Notes: a model not told the origin generated them from the letters alone. 64,000 nt of DNA from Brevinematales bacterium (GCA_020059465.1 JAGVBZ010000001.1:62001-126000), one strand, 5' to 3'; counted from the first letter of the stretch, positions 14,807 to 24,291 are shown. Numbers and translations: made by a program.

Positions 14807-17806
14807 TTATGAATTGATAACCTCGTAGAGCATCTCACTGATCGCCTCGATCTTATAGGGCTTTTCCAATACTCCGCAAAATCCGTGCTTTTTATAATTC
14901 GCCATAACCGGATCGTTGGAATACCCGCTGACAACGATCGCCTTGACCTTCGGATCGATCTCTTTGAGAATCTTCAACGTATCGAGGCCGCCCTTTCCTC
15001 CCGGTATGGTGAGATCGAGGAGCACCGCGATAAACGGATTTCCCGTCTCGGCAGCGTTTTTATACATTTCTATAGCCTGGTCGCCGTCCCCGGCGCACTG
15101 GACGTCATATCCCAGAATTTTCAGCATACTATCGACTGTTTTCTGCACCTGCTCGTCATCGTCTAGAAGCAGGATTTTCCCTTTGCCCAGAATGAGTCCG
15201 GTCTTTTTTATTATATCTACCATTCCGTTATCCTCCAGCGCGGGAAGCAGTATCGAAAATACAGTGCCCTGTCCTAATTCCGATTCCGCATAGATATATC
15301 CCTCGTGCTTACTGAGAATTGAGAACACCGAGGCAAGCCCTAATCCATGCCCCATCGGTTTTGTAGTATAATAAGGATCGAATATCCGCTTCAAGTCCGA
15401 TTTGGGTATGCCCTTTCCGTTATCCTGAAACATGATCTTGATATACGTTCCGGGTTTGATGGGTATCGGCGGAACACCGTTAAAATGGAAATTTTCCATG
15501 ATCACGGATAACTTTCCCCCCTCCGGCATCGCCTCACGCGCATTGATAATCAGGTTGCTGAATACCTGACTCATCTGCCCCTCGTCGAAATTCGCCAGCC
15601 ACGGGCTTTCAGGAAAATCGAAGCTGTAACGCACTTTCGATCCCCGCAGGAGGAAAGTCACGCTTTCCTTTATCAGTTCGGCGACCGAACCGGTTTTTTT
15701 CACAGGGTCTCCGCCCTTAGAGAATGTGAGGAGCTGTCTTGTCAGTTCGCGCGCTTTCAGGCAAGCGGTTTCCGCTTCGCCTAAGTACTCGTATATTTCG
15801 TCGTCCCCCTGCACCGTGCTCCGGCAGATGCTGACATTTCCGAGAATCGCGGTCAGGAGATTATTAAAATCGTGCGCAATTCCTCCGGCAAGAATACCGA
15901 TCGATTCGATTCGCTGGATTTTATTGATCTCCATCTCCATTTTTTTCTTTTCGGTGACATCGTACAGGTAGATCAGGTACCACAGCCCTACGGAGGTGAT
16001 CAGGTATTCCACCTCCCGCTGGGAACCGTCCTTACACATCGCCCTGCTCTCATGGAGCCTGACCTCCCCCTCTCCGCGCTGGGAGTTCCACATCTCGATA
16101 ATATCCTTCCGGTAATTCTCGTCGGGATACGCCGACATCCACCAATTATCCAGTGTTTTCATTTCCTCACGCGAGTAGCCGAATGTTTCGATAAAACAGT
16201 TATTCAGGATCAGTATGGTGTTTTGGGTGTTGGTGACAACAATCGGGATGGGGGATTCTTCTATCATCAGTCTGAATCTTTCCTCGTTTTCCCTGATCTT
16301 ACGTTCCGCGTCCATTCGATCCGTTATATCGTGGCCCGCGGAGACCACCGCGATTATCTCGTCCTTTGCGCCGCGAGCCGCTTTATTCGACCATGCAATC
16401 CACTTCCAGCCCTGCGGGGTAAGTATCCTATGCTCTATATAACTGGAGAAGGGCGAACGGTTCAGGCTGTCCAGCATTTTGCGTGTAATCGCGCGGTCGT
16501 CCGGGTGTACGAACGGCATATACTGGGTGTGCAGAAGCTCTTCTTCCGAGTACCCGACCAATTCGCTGAACGACGGGCTGACGAACTGGAAGTAGCCGTC
16601 CGGATGAAACCTGACGATCAGGTCGGACGAATTTTCTATCAGGAAACGGTACTTTTCCTCATTTTCATGCGCGATTCCTTCTGCGATACGCCTGCGAAAT
16701 ACATTGATAATCAGCAGGATAATAATCACCAATTGAAGGATAAAAAACACCCCAGCAACGATCAATATGTTTCTGTTCTCATAAAAAAACGATTCAGGTT
16801 CATTCAGTATAACACTTCCCTTCGGAAGCAGCATAAACGGTATCGCGAACTTAACCAGCGCCCCATAATCGACAATCGTTAGATTCGGACTTTCCAAGCG
16901 GATTGGGATATTATCCGCCGGTGTTCTGTTCAGGATTTTCAGCGCCATCTCCGCCATCGCTTCGCCCTGCCCTTTCCCGCTCGTAACCACTCCCCCGAGC
17001 ACCCCATATTGTACCTCCTCTTCCCAGCAGGTATAAATCGGGCATGCGCAATTGGTGGTAATCATCCTTAAGCCGTCTTCCATCGATAACGCTATACCGC
17101 TCGGGTCGCGGAAATACGGAAGGTAAAAAAGCGCGGCGTGCTTGGGTATCTCTTTCAGCTTTGTCATTAATTCGTTTAGGGGAAGGCTGTTCAATTCGAT
17201 AAAATTGAAGGCGTTGGCGTAATGCGGATAGAACTGCCGGAGTTCGTCCAGAAGCAGTTGTCCGGTCTCCGTGACGTCCGCGACGACATAGACATCCTTT
17301 ACCATCGGCTGGAGATGAAGGATCAGATCGAGCGTCCCTTTCATGTCGACCGCTTCGATTACTCCGGTAATATTCTTCTGCCTGTCTATCATGGATTTTT
17401 TAAAATTATTGATGCCCGAAAAAACGACCGGAACCCCGGGGAACAGCTCGTTCCTGTTCTTTACGATAAAATCGAGCGCGTTGTTGTCCGAAGCAAGGAT
17501 GAGATCGAAACGGTAATCCTTATATTTCAGAATGTAGGTTTCCTTAAGGATGGGGAACAGATAAGCGGAATGGTAGCGTTTCGTATCCATATACTCCACG
17601 AATAATTCGTGTTTGATATCCGATGCGGCTAATATTTTTTTCACTTCATCGAAAATATTATCGGAAAACGCTTTTCCCGGATGATAGGAGTTCAGAAAAA
17701 GGATCTTCTTGATCGGTTTTGAATGTGAGTACAGCACGCCGGGATAATAAAACAGTATCCCCGCAAGCACAGACAAACAGAAAAAATTTTTCATGAAGAT
17801 ACCCAT
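14807..17806 (-). CDS. Hybrid sensor histidine kinase with periplasmic ABC-substrate-binding-like sensor
   Basis: 999 residues. Order: signal peptide (about 1-28); a periplasmic ABC_sub_bind-type sensor (about 35-310, with KKILFLNSYHPGKAFSDNIF and LILASDNNALDFI); a transmembrane helix (about 347-370); two PAS domains (about 385-500 and 505-625); HisKA with AGGIAHDFNNLL (phospho-accepting His about 645); HATPase_c with DNGKGIPKSDLKRIFDPYYTT; and a C-terminal receiver (about 870-995) with LLLDDDE and VLLDLTIPGG. No output domain, so phosphate likely passes to a separate regulator. An alternative start is ATG 17794. The ligand may be a small nutrient. Monocistronic. Confidence 0.9.
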   Translation of the reverse strand: MGIFMKNFFCLSVLAGILFYYPGVLYSHSKPIKKILFLNSYHPGKAFSDNIFDEVKKILAASDIKHELFVEYMDTKRYHSAYLFPILKETYILKYKDYRFDLILASDNNALDFIVKNRNELFPGVPVVFSGINNFKKSMIDRQKNITGVIEAVDMKGTLDLILHLQPMVKDVYVVADVTETGQLLLDELRQFYPHYANAFNFIELNSLPLNELMTKLKEIPKHAALFYLPYFRDPSGIALSMEDGLRMITTNCACPIYTCWEEEVQYGVLGGVVTSGKGQGEAMAEMALKILNRTPADNIPIRLESPNLTIVDYGALVKFAIPFMLLPKGSVILNEPESFFYENRNILIVAGVFFILQLVIIILLIINVFRRRIAEGIAHENEEKYRFLIENSSDLIVRFHPDGYFQFVSPSFSELVGYSEEELLHTQYMPFVHPDDRAITRKMLDSLNRSPFSSYIEHRILTPQGWKWIAWSNKAARGAKDEIIAVVSAGHDITDRMDAERKIRENEERFRLMIEESPIPIVVTNTQNTILILNNCFIETFGYSREEMKTLDNWWMSAYPDENYRKDIIEMWNSQRGEGEVRLHESRAMCKDGSQREVEYLITSVGLWYLIYLYDVTEKKKMEMEINKIQRIESIGILAGGIAHDFNNLLTAILGNVSICRSTVQGDDEIYEYLGEAETACLKARELTRQLLTFSKGGDPVKKTGSVAELIKESVTFLLRGSKVRYSFDFPESPWLANFDEGQMSQVFSNLIINAREAMPEGGKLSVIMENFHFNGVPPIPIKPGTYIKIMFQDNGKGIPKSDLKRIFDPYYTTKPMGHGLGLASVFSILSKHEGYIYAESELGQGTVFSILLPALEDNGMVDIIKKTGLILGKGKILLLDDDEQVQKTVDSMLKILGYDVQCAGDGDQAIEMYKNAAETGNPFIAVLLDLTIPGGKGGLDTLKILKEIDPKVKAIVVSGYSNDPVMANYKKHGFCGVLEKPYKIEAISEMLYEVINS

Positions 17807-17889
17807 ATTTTATTCCCACTGTATTCCATAAAACAATCGCATATCCTTATGACACAGCCCGAATGAGGGGAATTCCCGCGAATCGTTCT

Positions 17890-20535
17890 TTACTTGGACT
17901 TGGAGTATTTATTCAGATAAAAATCCAGCGTCTTACCGGCAGCCCCGTACTGTTTCGCCTTCTTTAAGTAGGATAGCGCCGCTTTCTTATCGCCCGTTTC
18001 ACCCAGCGCAATCGCATAATTCAGGGAGACATCCTTCAACACATCGCTCTCTTTTATCAGTGAATAATACTTATCGAGGAACTCCTTCGCCTTCGGATAA
18101 TCGATGTCAAAATAAACATAAATATTTGCAATCAACTGTACGGCATATTTGGTGAATTCCGACTCCGGGTGCTTGGTAATTATCGGGAGCAGGCATTTTT
18201 CGGCATTCATGTAATCCTTCGCGATATAGTATATCCGTCCCGCATAATAAAGATCGGAGGGATCGCCGCCGTACAATTTATATGCTGTCAGATAATCGGC
18301 GCATGCTTCCCCTGTCTTCCCTATTTTATCGGCTAAATAGGCCAGCATTGTTAAACGATACCGGTTGGTTTCATCATATTCGATGGCTTGTTTATAATAA
18401 TAATAGGAGTTGGAATAATCCTTCTTTTGAAATGTTAAAAGACCGAGCATCTCGTTGACCTCGTAACCGTACGGGAAATAATTATATGCGTTTTTAAACT
18501 CCTTGAGCGCCGCATCCTTGTCGCCCTTATAGTAATAATCCATCCCGGATTTCTTATAATAGTATGCCGACTTGATATTCACGAAGGCCGTCTGTCGATA
18601 ATAATCCCAGTATTTTTTTACCTGTTCCGGGGATGTGTGATCGGCGTTCATTTTATAATGCATTTTATCGCACCCGGTAGGCAGGACATACTTGTCGAAT
18701 ACGAGCTTGTAGTAGGTCAGTTCGCCTTCCCCGTGATACCACGACGGCCAGTAATCCCTGAACGTATCGCGGAACATATGCGCGATGAAGGGATATCCGC
18801 CTTTCAGCGCCGCGCGGTAGGTGGCCTCGACGTTATGGAAAAACTCATGGATGATCGTCCACGGCTTGGAAAGCGATTTGTCCGATATCTTCATTCCCCC
18901 GCGCAGTTTAGTCTGTTTGATATACGGGACAATGGTCTGTCCGCCGTACGACGCGATGCCGCTCAGATGATGGGACGGCCAGACGTCGCAGAATACGTCA
19001 TACTGATTCCTGTACTCGTAGATCATCCATCCGGGATATCCGGGTATCTGCTCGTCTACGATGTAATTGATTGGGAAATCCTCCAGCGGTTTACCGTCTT
19101 TGCCGTTTATCGGGGAGAGATATATTGTCTGGGTGAACGCCGTAGCGGTCGCGTCTACGAAAACGATATCCATCTCCGGCAGAATCTGCCCGTCGGAAAA
19201 ATAGAAGTAAATCTTTCGGAAAACGTCGAACGACTTAATCAGATCGTTGGTCACCGATTTATCGAGGGACTTTTTCATCGAAAGATTTGTCCCGGCAACA
19301 GATTTCCACACCGCATCCGATTCAGTCCAGAACCAGAAAAGCATATCCAGCCGATAGGCGCTGTTCTTCTTTACCGCGTAGTTCTTATCCCAATACTGAA
19401 CCGCGTCGCCGAGTATCCCGATATCGGACATCCTGATCCAGTTCTGGTACTTTCCCATCCCCATCTCGTAATACTTCTTTACTTTCGCGAAACAGGTTTT
19501 CGATAGTTCCGTGCCGAACGTGTCGAATCCTATTTCCTGGTAGATATTCGCGATAGTGTATTTCACCCAATCGAAGTCCTTGTCGGGGTTCTTTTTAAAG
19601 TACGCAAGCAATTCCTTCTCGAACATTTCGTAGGTTTCGGTATCCTTGAGTTCCGAGGCGAGCCTGACCAGATGGAAGTAGACCCACCTGATCCAGTAAT
19701 CGTGAGAGGCGCTATTCTTATACTTTTTCAATCCCTTCTTGATCGCCTGCAATGCATCGGCGGATTTTCCCGATGATTTCAGGCACTCGGCGTAATACCA
19801 GACATCCTTCATGGTAAATTGCTCGGAAGAAAACCCGGCATAGAGCGATACGGCCTTCGGGTAGATTTTCGCGGCGGCATAAGCCTGAGCGTACAGAAAC
19901 GGGTCATAGTACGCCTCGTATGTCCCGATACCCATCCCGGCATATTCCGCCGATTTCGCGGCATATTTATCCGCATCCGTGTAATTCCCGTTCGTCCCGG
20001 CGCCGATCGCAATACTCTGGTAGTACTTCGCGATCTGGTATAACGGATAGGTATAGTTGAGGGCGGAATTGTCCTTCATGTATGCCGAATACAATGGAAA
20101 CATATCCTCCAGCCCCTTCGTATCGTTGAGCTGAATCAGGGCGTTGACCATTCCGGAGTAAAGATACTGCTTGAGACTGCTTTTATCGTCTTCGAGGGAA
20201 ATCCCGTGTTTGAGGTAGGGTAACGCCCAGGCAGGTTTTTCCATCTTCAGGTAACAGTGCGACAGATAAAAAGCTGCCGCCAGCTTCTGGTATTCCGGGT
20301 CCAGCTTTTTAAACATCGCAGCGGCGTCGGCATATTTTTCGCTCTGGTATAACACGATGCCGTACCAGTAGATGATATAATCCGTGCCGGGGTTCTCGGC
20401 ATATGCTTTTTGTATATATTGCAGGGATTTTGGATAATCTTTCGCGTTCCACGCCTTCAGAAATTCGTCGTATGAGGATACGGCCCATGAGACGGAAAAT
20501 ATTAAAAGAAACGCGGCTCTTAATAATATTTTCAT
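17890..20535 (-). CDS. Exported TPR protein with central HEFFH metallopeptidase-like domain (long paralog)
   Basis: 881 residues: signal peptide, N-terminal TPR block (about 20-330), a beta-rich domain, IIHEFFHNVE (about 560) followed 29 residues later by WPSWYHGEGEL, and a second TPR block (about 655-870, for example YYKQAIEYDETNRYRLTMLA). The N-terminus and the HEFFH...WYHGEGEL region clearly match the shorter protein at 5986-7869. HExxH plus the downstream HGEGE Glu fits a zinc peptidase of the gluzincin type; activity is inferred. Likely periplasmic or outer surface. Single gene with its own promoter. Confidence 0.7.
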   Translation of the reverse strand: MKILLRAAFLLIFSVSWAVSSYDEFLKAWNAKDYPKSLQYIQKAYAENPGTDYIIYWYGIVLYQSEKYADAAAMFKKLDPEYQKLAAAFYLSHCYLKMEKPAWALPYLKHGISLEDDKSSLKQYLYSGMVNALIQLNDTKGLEDMFPLYSAYMKDNSALNYTYPLYQIAKYYQSIAIGAGTNGNYTDADKYAAKSAEYAGMGIGTYEAYYDPFLYAQAYAAAKIYPKAVSLYAGFSSEQFTMKDVWYYAECLKSSGKSADALQAIKKGLKKYKNSASHDYWIRWVYFHLVRLASELKDTETYEMFEKELLAYFKKNPDKDFDWVKYTIANIYQEIGFDTFGTELSKTCFAKVKKYYEMGMGKYQNWIRMSDIGILGDAVQYWDKNYAVKKNSAYRLDMLFWFWTESDAVWKSVAGTNLSMKKSLDKSVTNDLIKSFDVFRKIYFYFSDGQILPEMDIVFVDATATAFTQTIYLSPINGKDGKPLEDFPINYIVDEQIPGYPGWMIYEYRNQYDVFCDVWPSHHLSGIASYGGQTIVPYIKQTKLRGGMKISDKSLSKPWTIIHEFFHNVEATYRAALKGGYPFIAHMFRDTFRDYWPSWYHGEGELTYYKLVFDKYVLPTGCDKMHYKMNADHTSPEQVKKYWDYYRQTAFVNIKSAYYYKKSGMDYYYKGDKDAALKEFKNAYNYFPYGYEVNEMLGLLTFQKKDYSNSYYYYKQAIEYDETNRYRLTMLAYLADKIGKTGEACADYLTAYKLYGGDPSDLYYAGRIYYIAKDYMNAEKCLLPIITKHPESEFTKYAVQLIANIYVYFDIDYPKAKEFLDKYYSLIKESDVLKDVSLNYAIALGETGDKKAALSYLKKAKQYGAAGKTLDFYLNKYSKSK

Positions 20536-20553
20536 GAATACACCCCTATCAAT

Positions 20554-20582
20554 AGTTTACCGCTATATTGAGACTTTGTCAA
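20554..20582 (-). promoter_or_regulatory. sigma70 promoter for the long TPR/HEFFH gene
   Basis: Minus strand: TTGACA (20577-20582), 17 nt, TAAACT (20554-20559); transcript leader about 20 nt with GGGG as ribosome-binding site. Confidence 0.65.
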
Positions 20583-20622
20583 AATAAAAACCCCGCCGGA
20601 GGGCTTGTTTACGAACTGTTTT

Positions 20623-20737
20623 TGTCATTGCGAGGCCTGAGCCGAAGCAATCTATTTTAATACCATCTAAGGAATAAAACAGACTGCTTCACCCCGCGCA
20701 TCGAAACGATAGTGTAACGCGGGGTATCGCAGTGATA
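20623..20737. repeat. MITE-like dispersed element, copy 2
   Basis: 115 bp, same family as 13526-13664: begins TGTCATTGCGAGGCCTGAGC, contains AGACTGCTTCACCCCGCG and the CGCGGGG hairpin, ends TATCGCAGTGATA. It is flanked by two copies of an AAAAACCCCGCCGGA sequence (20586-20600 and 20765-20779), so it may have inserted in or duplicated a terminator. Confidence 0.75.
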
Positions 20738-20764
20738 AAAAATGGCTGAAATCCTGACTTCGTC

Positions 20765-20787
20765 AAAAACCCCGCCGGATAGCGGGG
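20765..20787 (-). terminator. Terminator of the sulfur-assimilation unit
   Basis: Minus strand: CCCCGC, 6-nt loop, GCGGGG, then T5; 21 nt beyond the metY-like stop codon. Confidence 0.75.
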
Positions 20788-20807
20788 CTGTCGTGTGTTA
20801 AGTATTG

Positions 20808-22091
20808 TTATATTTTAGCGAGAGACTGCTCGATGTCTGCAATGATATCCCCGATCGACTCGATACCGATCGATAGGCGTATCAGCGATTCGGACAATCC
20901 GCCTTCCTGAAGCTGTTTCTCGGTCAACTGTGAATGGGTCGTAGTCGCGGGGTGGATCGCCAGCGATTTCGCGTCGCCGACGTTCGCAAGGTGCGAGATC
21001 AGTTTGATATTCTCGATAAACTTCGCGCCCGCGGTTTTTCCGCCCTTGACGCCGAACACCACCATTCCGCCGAACCCCTTCTTGAGATACTTTTTCGACG
21101 CATCGCAGGTCGGATGGCACTGCAGGCCGGGATATTTCACCCACTCGACCTTCGGGTGCTTCTCGAGATACTCCGCGACCGCAAGGGCGTTCTGGGAATG
21201 CCGCTCCATGCGAAGCGCGAGAGTCTCCAGCCCCTGCAGAAATATCCACGCATTATCCGGCGAAATACACGCCCCGAGGTTCCGGAGCGGAACAAGCCTC
21301 ATGCGGAGGATGAACGCCAGCGGATTGAGATCGCCGAGGTCGTGCGCAAAACGGAGATCGTGATAGCCGCCGTCCGGCTTGTTGAACAGGGTAAACTTCG
21401 GGTCGGTCCAGTCGAACTTTCCGGAATCCACCACAATCCCGCCGATACCGGTGCCGTGCCCGCCGATCCATTTGGTGAGCGAATGGATGACGATATCCGC
21501 GCCGTACTCGATCGGATTCATCAGGTACGGTGTCGTGAAAGTCGAGTCTACTACGAGGGGCAGGTGATGCTTCTTCGCGATACGCGAAAGCCCCTCGAGG
21601 TCGATCACATCCAAACCGGGATTTCCGATAGTTTCAGCAAAGATAAGGCGCGTCTTATCGGTAATCGCCTTCTCGAAATTAGACAAATCCTTCGGGTCGA
21701 CCATCTTCACCTTGATCCCGAACTGCGGCAGAATCGAATCGAACATGGTATAAGTACCGCCGTAGAGATTGTTCGCGGATACGATCTCGTCGCCCTGTTC
21801 GCAGATATTGATGACCGTATAATGGATGGCGGATGTTCCCGATGCGAGCGCAAGGGCGGCCGCCCCGCCTTCCAGCGCGGCAATCCGCTTTTCCAGCACG
21901 TCCTGTGTGGGATTCATTATTCTCGTATAGATATTGCCCAATTCTTTCAGTGCGAACAGATTCTGCGCATGCTCCGCGCTTTTAAACAGATACGACGACG
22001 TCCGGTATACCGGAACCGCGCGCGATAGTGTATCGCTATCCACCGTCTGCCCTGCGTGCAGGGCAAGCGTCTCAAAACCCTTGTCAGCCAT
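20808..22091 (-). CDS. metY: O-acetylhomoserine sulfhydrylase (Cys/Met metabolism PLP enzyme)
   Basis: 427 residues of the cystathionine gamma-synthase-like PLP family, of the length and pattern of O-acetylhomoserine (thiol)-lyase. It makes homocysteine from O-acetylhomoserine and sulfide. Visible: FETLALHAGQ at the N-terminus, YTRIMNPTQDVLEKRIAALEGG, SGTSAIHY, and HSLTKWIGGHGTGIGG with the PLP Lys near 208. The long insertion after that (FDWTDPKFTLFN) is typical of MetY rather than MetB. Last gene of the Rrf2-cysK-metY unit, 21 nt after cysK, ahead of a terminator. Confidence 0.88.
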   Translation of the reverse strand: MADKGFETLALHAGQTVDSDTLSRAVPVYRTSSYLFKSAEHAQNLFALKELGNIYTRIMNPTQDVLEKRIAALEGGAAALALASGTSAIHYTVINICEQGDEIVSANNLYGGTYTMFDSILPQFGIKVKMVDPKDLSNFEKAITDKTRLIFAETIGNPGLDVIDLEGLSRIAKKHHLPLVVDSTFTTPYLMNPIEYGADIVIHSLTKWIGGHGTGIGGIVVDSGKFDWTDPKFTLFNKPDGGYHDLRFAHDLGDLNPLAFILRMRLVPLRNLGACISPDNAWIFLQGLETLALRMERHSQNALAVAEYLEKHPKVEWVKYPGLQCHPTCDASKKYLKKGFGGMVVFGVKGGKTAGAKFIENIKLISHLANVGDAKSLAIHPATTTHSQLTEKQLQEGGLSESLIRLSIGIESIGDIIADIEQSLAKI

Positions 22092-22112
22092 ATAGTTACC
22101 TCCGTTATTTCA

Positions 22113-23054
22113 CTATGAGTTCGCCGTCAGGTCGTCGAAGAGCCATGTGCTCAGATAACGCTCCCCGGTATCCGGCGCAACTGTCACGATATTCTTTCCC
22201 TGATTCTCCGGACGTTTCGCGACTTCCATCGCCGCCCAGATATTCGCCCCTGCCGATATCCCGATCAGGATACCTTCCATTCTCGCGGCCAGTCTCGCCA
22301 CAGCTCCCGCGTCGTCGTTACGCACCTGAATAATCTCGTCGATTATCCCGGTATTCAGCACCGCCGGCACAAACCCCGCGCCTATGCCCTGTATTTTATG
22401 GGGCCCCGGATTGCCGCCCGAAAGTACGGGCGAGTCCGCCGGTTCGACCGCAATTATGGCAAGATTGGGATTCTTCGCCTTCAATGCTTCTCCGCATCCG
22501 GTCAGGGTTCCCCCGGTACCGACGCCCGCGATAAAAATATCGACCTTACCGCCTGTGTCGCGCCATATTTCCTCGGCGGTCGTCTTCCTGTGTATTTCAG
22601 GGTTCGCAGGATTTTGGAACTGCTGCAAAACTATCGCCTTCGGGTTGGATTTCCGGATTTCGTCGGCTTTCTCGATAGCCCCCTTCATACCCTTTTCGCC
22701 GGGCGTGAGCACCAGTTCCGCGCCGAAAATCTGGAGAAGTTTCCGCCGTTCGATACTCATCGTCTCCGGCATCGTCAGTATCAGCTTGATACCCTTCGAC
22801 GCGGCGACAAACGCGAGTCCTATACCCGTATTTCCGCTGGTCGGCTCGACCAGAACGGTGTCTGATTTAATCAATCCCTTCTTTTCAGCATCCTCTATCA
22901 TTGACAATCCGATCCGGTCTTTTACGCTCGAACACGGGTTAAAATTTTCCATCTTTATAAGCACGTTCACTCCGCTTATCCCCGCCATCCTGCTGAGGCG
23001 CAGCAACGGGGTATTTCCGACCAATTCGGTAATACTGTTCGCTATTCCGGCCAT
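22113..23054 (-). CDS. cysK: Cysteine synthase A
   Basis: 313 residues, fold-type II PLP enzyme converting O-acetylserine and sulfide to cysteine. [11 protein letters not shown] carries the PLP Lys45; [10 protein letters not shown] binds the substrate carboxylate; GTGGTLTG binds the PLP phosphate; the C-terminal [14 protein letters not shown] is characteristic of CysK/CysM. Length is normal. It sits 18 nt downstream of the Rrf2 regulator gene and 21 nt upstream of the metY-like gene, so it is under control of the operator described at 23523. Confidence 0.93.
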   Translation of the reverse strand: MAGIANSITELVGNTPLLRLSRMAGISGVNVLIKMENFNPCSSVKDRIGLSMIEDAEKKGLIKSDTVLVEPTSGNTGIGLAFVAASKGIKLILTMPETMSIERRKLLQIFGAELVLTPGEKGMKGAIEKADEIRKSNPKAIVLQQFQNPANPEIHRKTTAEEIWRDTGGKVDIFIAGVGTGGTLTGCGEALKAKNPNLAIIAVEPADSPVLSGGNPGPHKIQGIGAGFVPAVLNTGIIDEIIQVRNDDAGAVARLAARMEGILIGISAGANIWAAMEVAKRPENQGKNIVTVAPDTGERYLSTWLFDDLTANS

Positions 23055-23072
23055 ATTTACCTCCTGTCCATT

Positions 23073-23510
23073 CTATATATCGAAACCGAGCGAAGTATTT
23101 ATCTTCGCCCTATAACTCCTGATCATGTCCGCAAGGGTAATCCCGTCAAGCGTCTCGACAATCCGATCACCCAACAGTCTCCAAATATCCATGGAGGGGC
23201 ATGCCTTCGAACGGGGGCATTCTTTTGTTTCGGCGCAATCCACCGGGTAGAGAGATCCCTCCAGCGCTTCAACCACCTGTCGGACTGTAATCTCCTCCGG
23301 CGGACGCGAGAGCCGATAGCCGCCCTGCGACCCGCGTTCCGAATCGACCAGCCCCACCGAACGTAACGGAATGATGATCTGGCTCAGGTATTTCTCAGAA
23401 ATCTCCTGGGTATCCGCGACCGTTTTCAGTTGTACCAACGGTTCTTCATAACGGAGCGCAAGTTCGAACATCAGCCGTAACCCGTACCGTGAGCGTGTGG
23501 AAATTTTCAT
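23073..23510 (-). CDS. Rrf2-family transcriptional regulator of sulfur metabolism (CymR/IscR-like)
   Basis: 145 residues. N-terminal winged helix with MKISTRSRYGLRLMFELA, ISEKYLSQIIIPLRSVGLVDSERGSQGGYRL; C-terminal part with three Cys (CAETKECPRSKAC), which in IscR/NsrR-type members ligate an Fe-S cluster, while CymR-type members bind CysK instead. Position ahead of cysK and metY argues for a cysteine-metabolism regulator; the Cys triad leaves an Fe-S sensor possible. First gene of its operon, and the promoter contains a likely operator, so it is probably autoregulated. Confidence 0.88.
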   Translation of the reverse strand: MKISTRSRYGLRLMFELALRYEEPLVQLKTVADTQEISEKYLSQIIIPLRSVGLVDSERGSQGGYRLSRPPEEITVRQVVEALEGSLYPVDCAETKECPRSKACPSMDIWRLLGDRIVETLDGITLADMIRSYRAKINTSLGFDI

Positions 23511-23522
23511 ATAACCCTACCA

Positions 23523-23543
23523 ATACTATAGTGTTAGTAGTAT
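23523..23543. promoter_or_regulatory. Likely Rrf2-type operator
   Basis: Inverted arms ATACTA (23523-23528) and TAGTAT (23538-23543) lie just downstream of the -10 box on the minus strand, covering the expected transcription start of the Rrf2-cysK-metY unit. Binding would block transcription. Confidence 0.5.
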
Positions 23544-23572
23544 ATGTTATCATAACTTTTCCATGTTGTCAA
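23544..23572 (-). promoter_or_regulatory. sigma70 promoter of the Rrf2-cysK-metY unit
   Basis: Minus strand: TTGACA (23567-23572), 17 nt, TAACAT (23544-23549), immediately followed by the palindromic operator. Confidence 0.7.
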
Positions 23573-23676
23573 GCGTTTTTTAAAATATATTTTTTTCAGG
23601 GAAGTTTCTTTTAACAATTCGGCCGGTATGATCTGGATACAATATTCTCTAAGAAGAAGAGTATAGGAGCGATGAA

Positions 23677-24162
23677 CTATTTCAGACAGAGCTTTTCTAT
23701 CATTTCCTTAAACTCCGGGTATTCCCGGCAAAGCCCGTCCCGTGTGCCGTCCTCGTAGTCCGCGTAATCGAACCCCGGCGCGACCGTCGTCCCCATCAGC
23801 GCGAACTCCGCTCCCTCCGCAAGGCGCGAGCCCTGCCATACCCCGGCGGAAACGATCACCTGCGGGCGTTCCCCGCCGGCGAGGTTATGCCCGATCCTTA
23901 CGATCCCGCCGCTGCCGTCCGGGTAAATGTTGAGCATTTCGACCGGGCCGCCCATGTAGAGGTGAAATATCTCGTCGCTGCAGAGGCGGTGCATCGCTGA
24001 AAAAGTATCCTTAGTCAGCATGAAATAGATCGCGGTCGAATACGCACGCGGGCCGCCGGGCGTGGCGATGTTTCCGTTCGAACGGTATATCTCGCGGAAA
24101 TACCCGCCCTCTTTCGGGTGAGGCTCCAGTCCGAGGAGACGTATAATTTCATCCGGTTTCAT
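23677..24162 (-). CDS. Cupin_5 (DUF985) protein
   Basis: 161 residues, a single cupin. It begins with PDEIIRLLGLEPHPKEGGYFREIYRS and has YFMLTKDTFSAMHRLCSDEIFHLYMGGPVEML, then VSAGVWQGSRL and VAPGFDYADYEDG, the standard DUF985 signatures with His and Glu metal-site candidates (HRL, EIFH). Family members are linked to small-molecule epimerase-like or unknown functions. Cytoplasmic. Monocistronic; no regulatory site recognised. Confidence 0.85.
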   Translation of the reverse strand: MKPDEIIRLLGLEPHPKEGGYFREIYRSNGNIATPGGPRAYSTAIYFMLTKDTFSAMHRLCSDEIFHLYMGGPVEMLNIYPDGSGGIVRIGHNLAGGERPQVIVSAGVWQGSRLAEGAEFALMGTTVAPGFDYADYEDGTRDGLCREYPEFKEMIEKLCLK

Positions 24163-24231
24163 GTGTCCTCCCGCAATTATTGTATCGGGATAAATCCTTT
24201 TGTCAAGGTAAAATACAATCCGGCATTTTAC

Positions 24232-24259
24232 TTGAGTTTTGACGGATATCCGTTATAAT
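24232..24259 (+). promoter_or_regulatory. sigma70 promoter for trkA-thiL-aroC
   Basis: TTGAGT (24232-24237), 16 nt, TATAAT (24254-24259), followed by GGGAGG at 24277-24282. Confidence 0.6.
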
Positions 24260-24291
24260 TTACCGGAATAGTTTTAGGGAGGATTTCCCGT

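Noticed and set aside
20934-22028. 364-codon ORF opposite the metY-like gene
   Set aside because: Shadow of a strongly conserved PLP enzyme; Arg-rich and without family signature.
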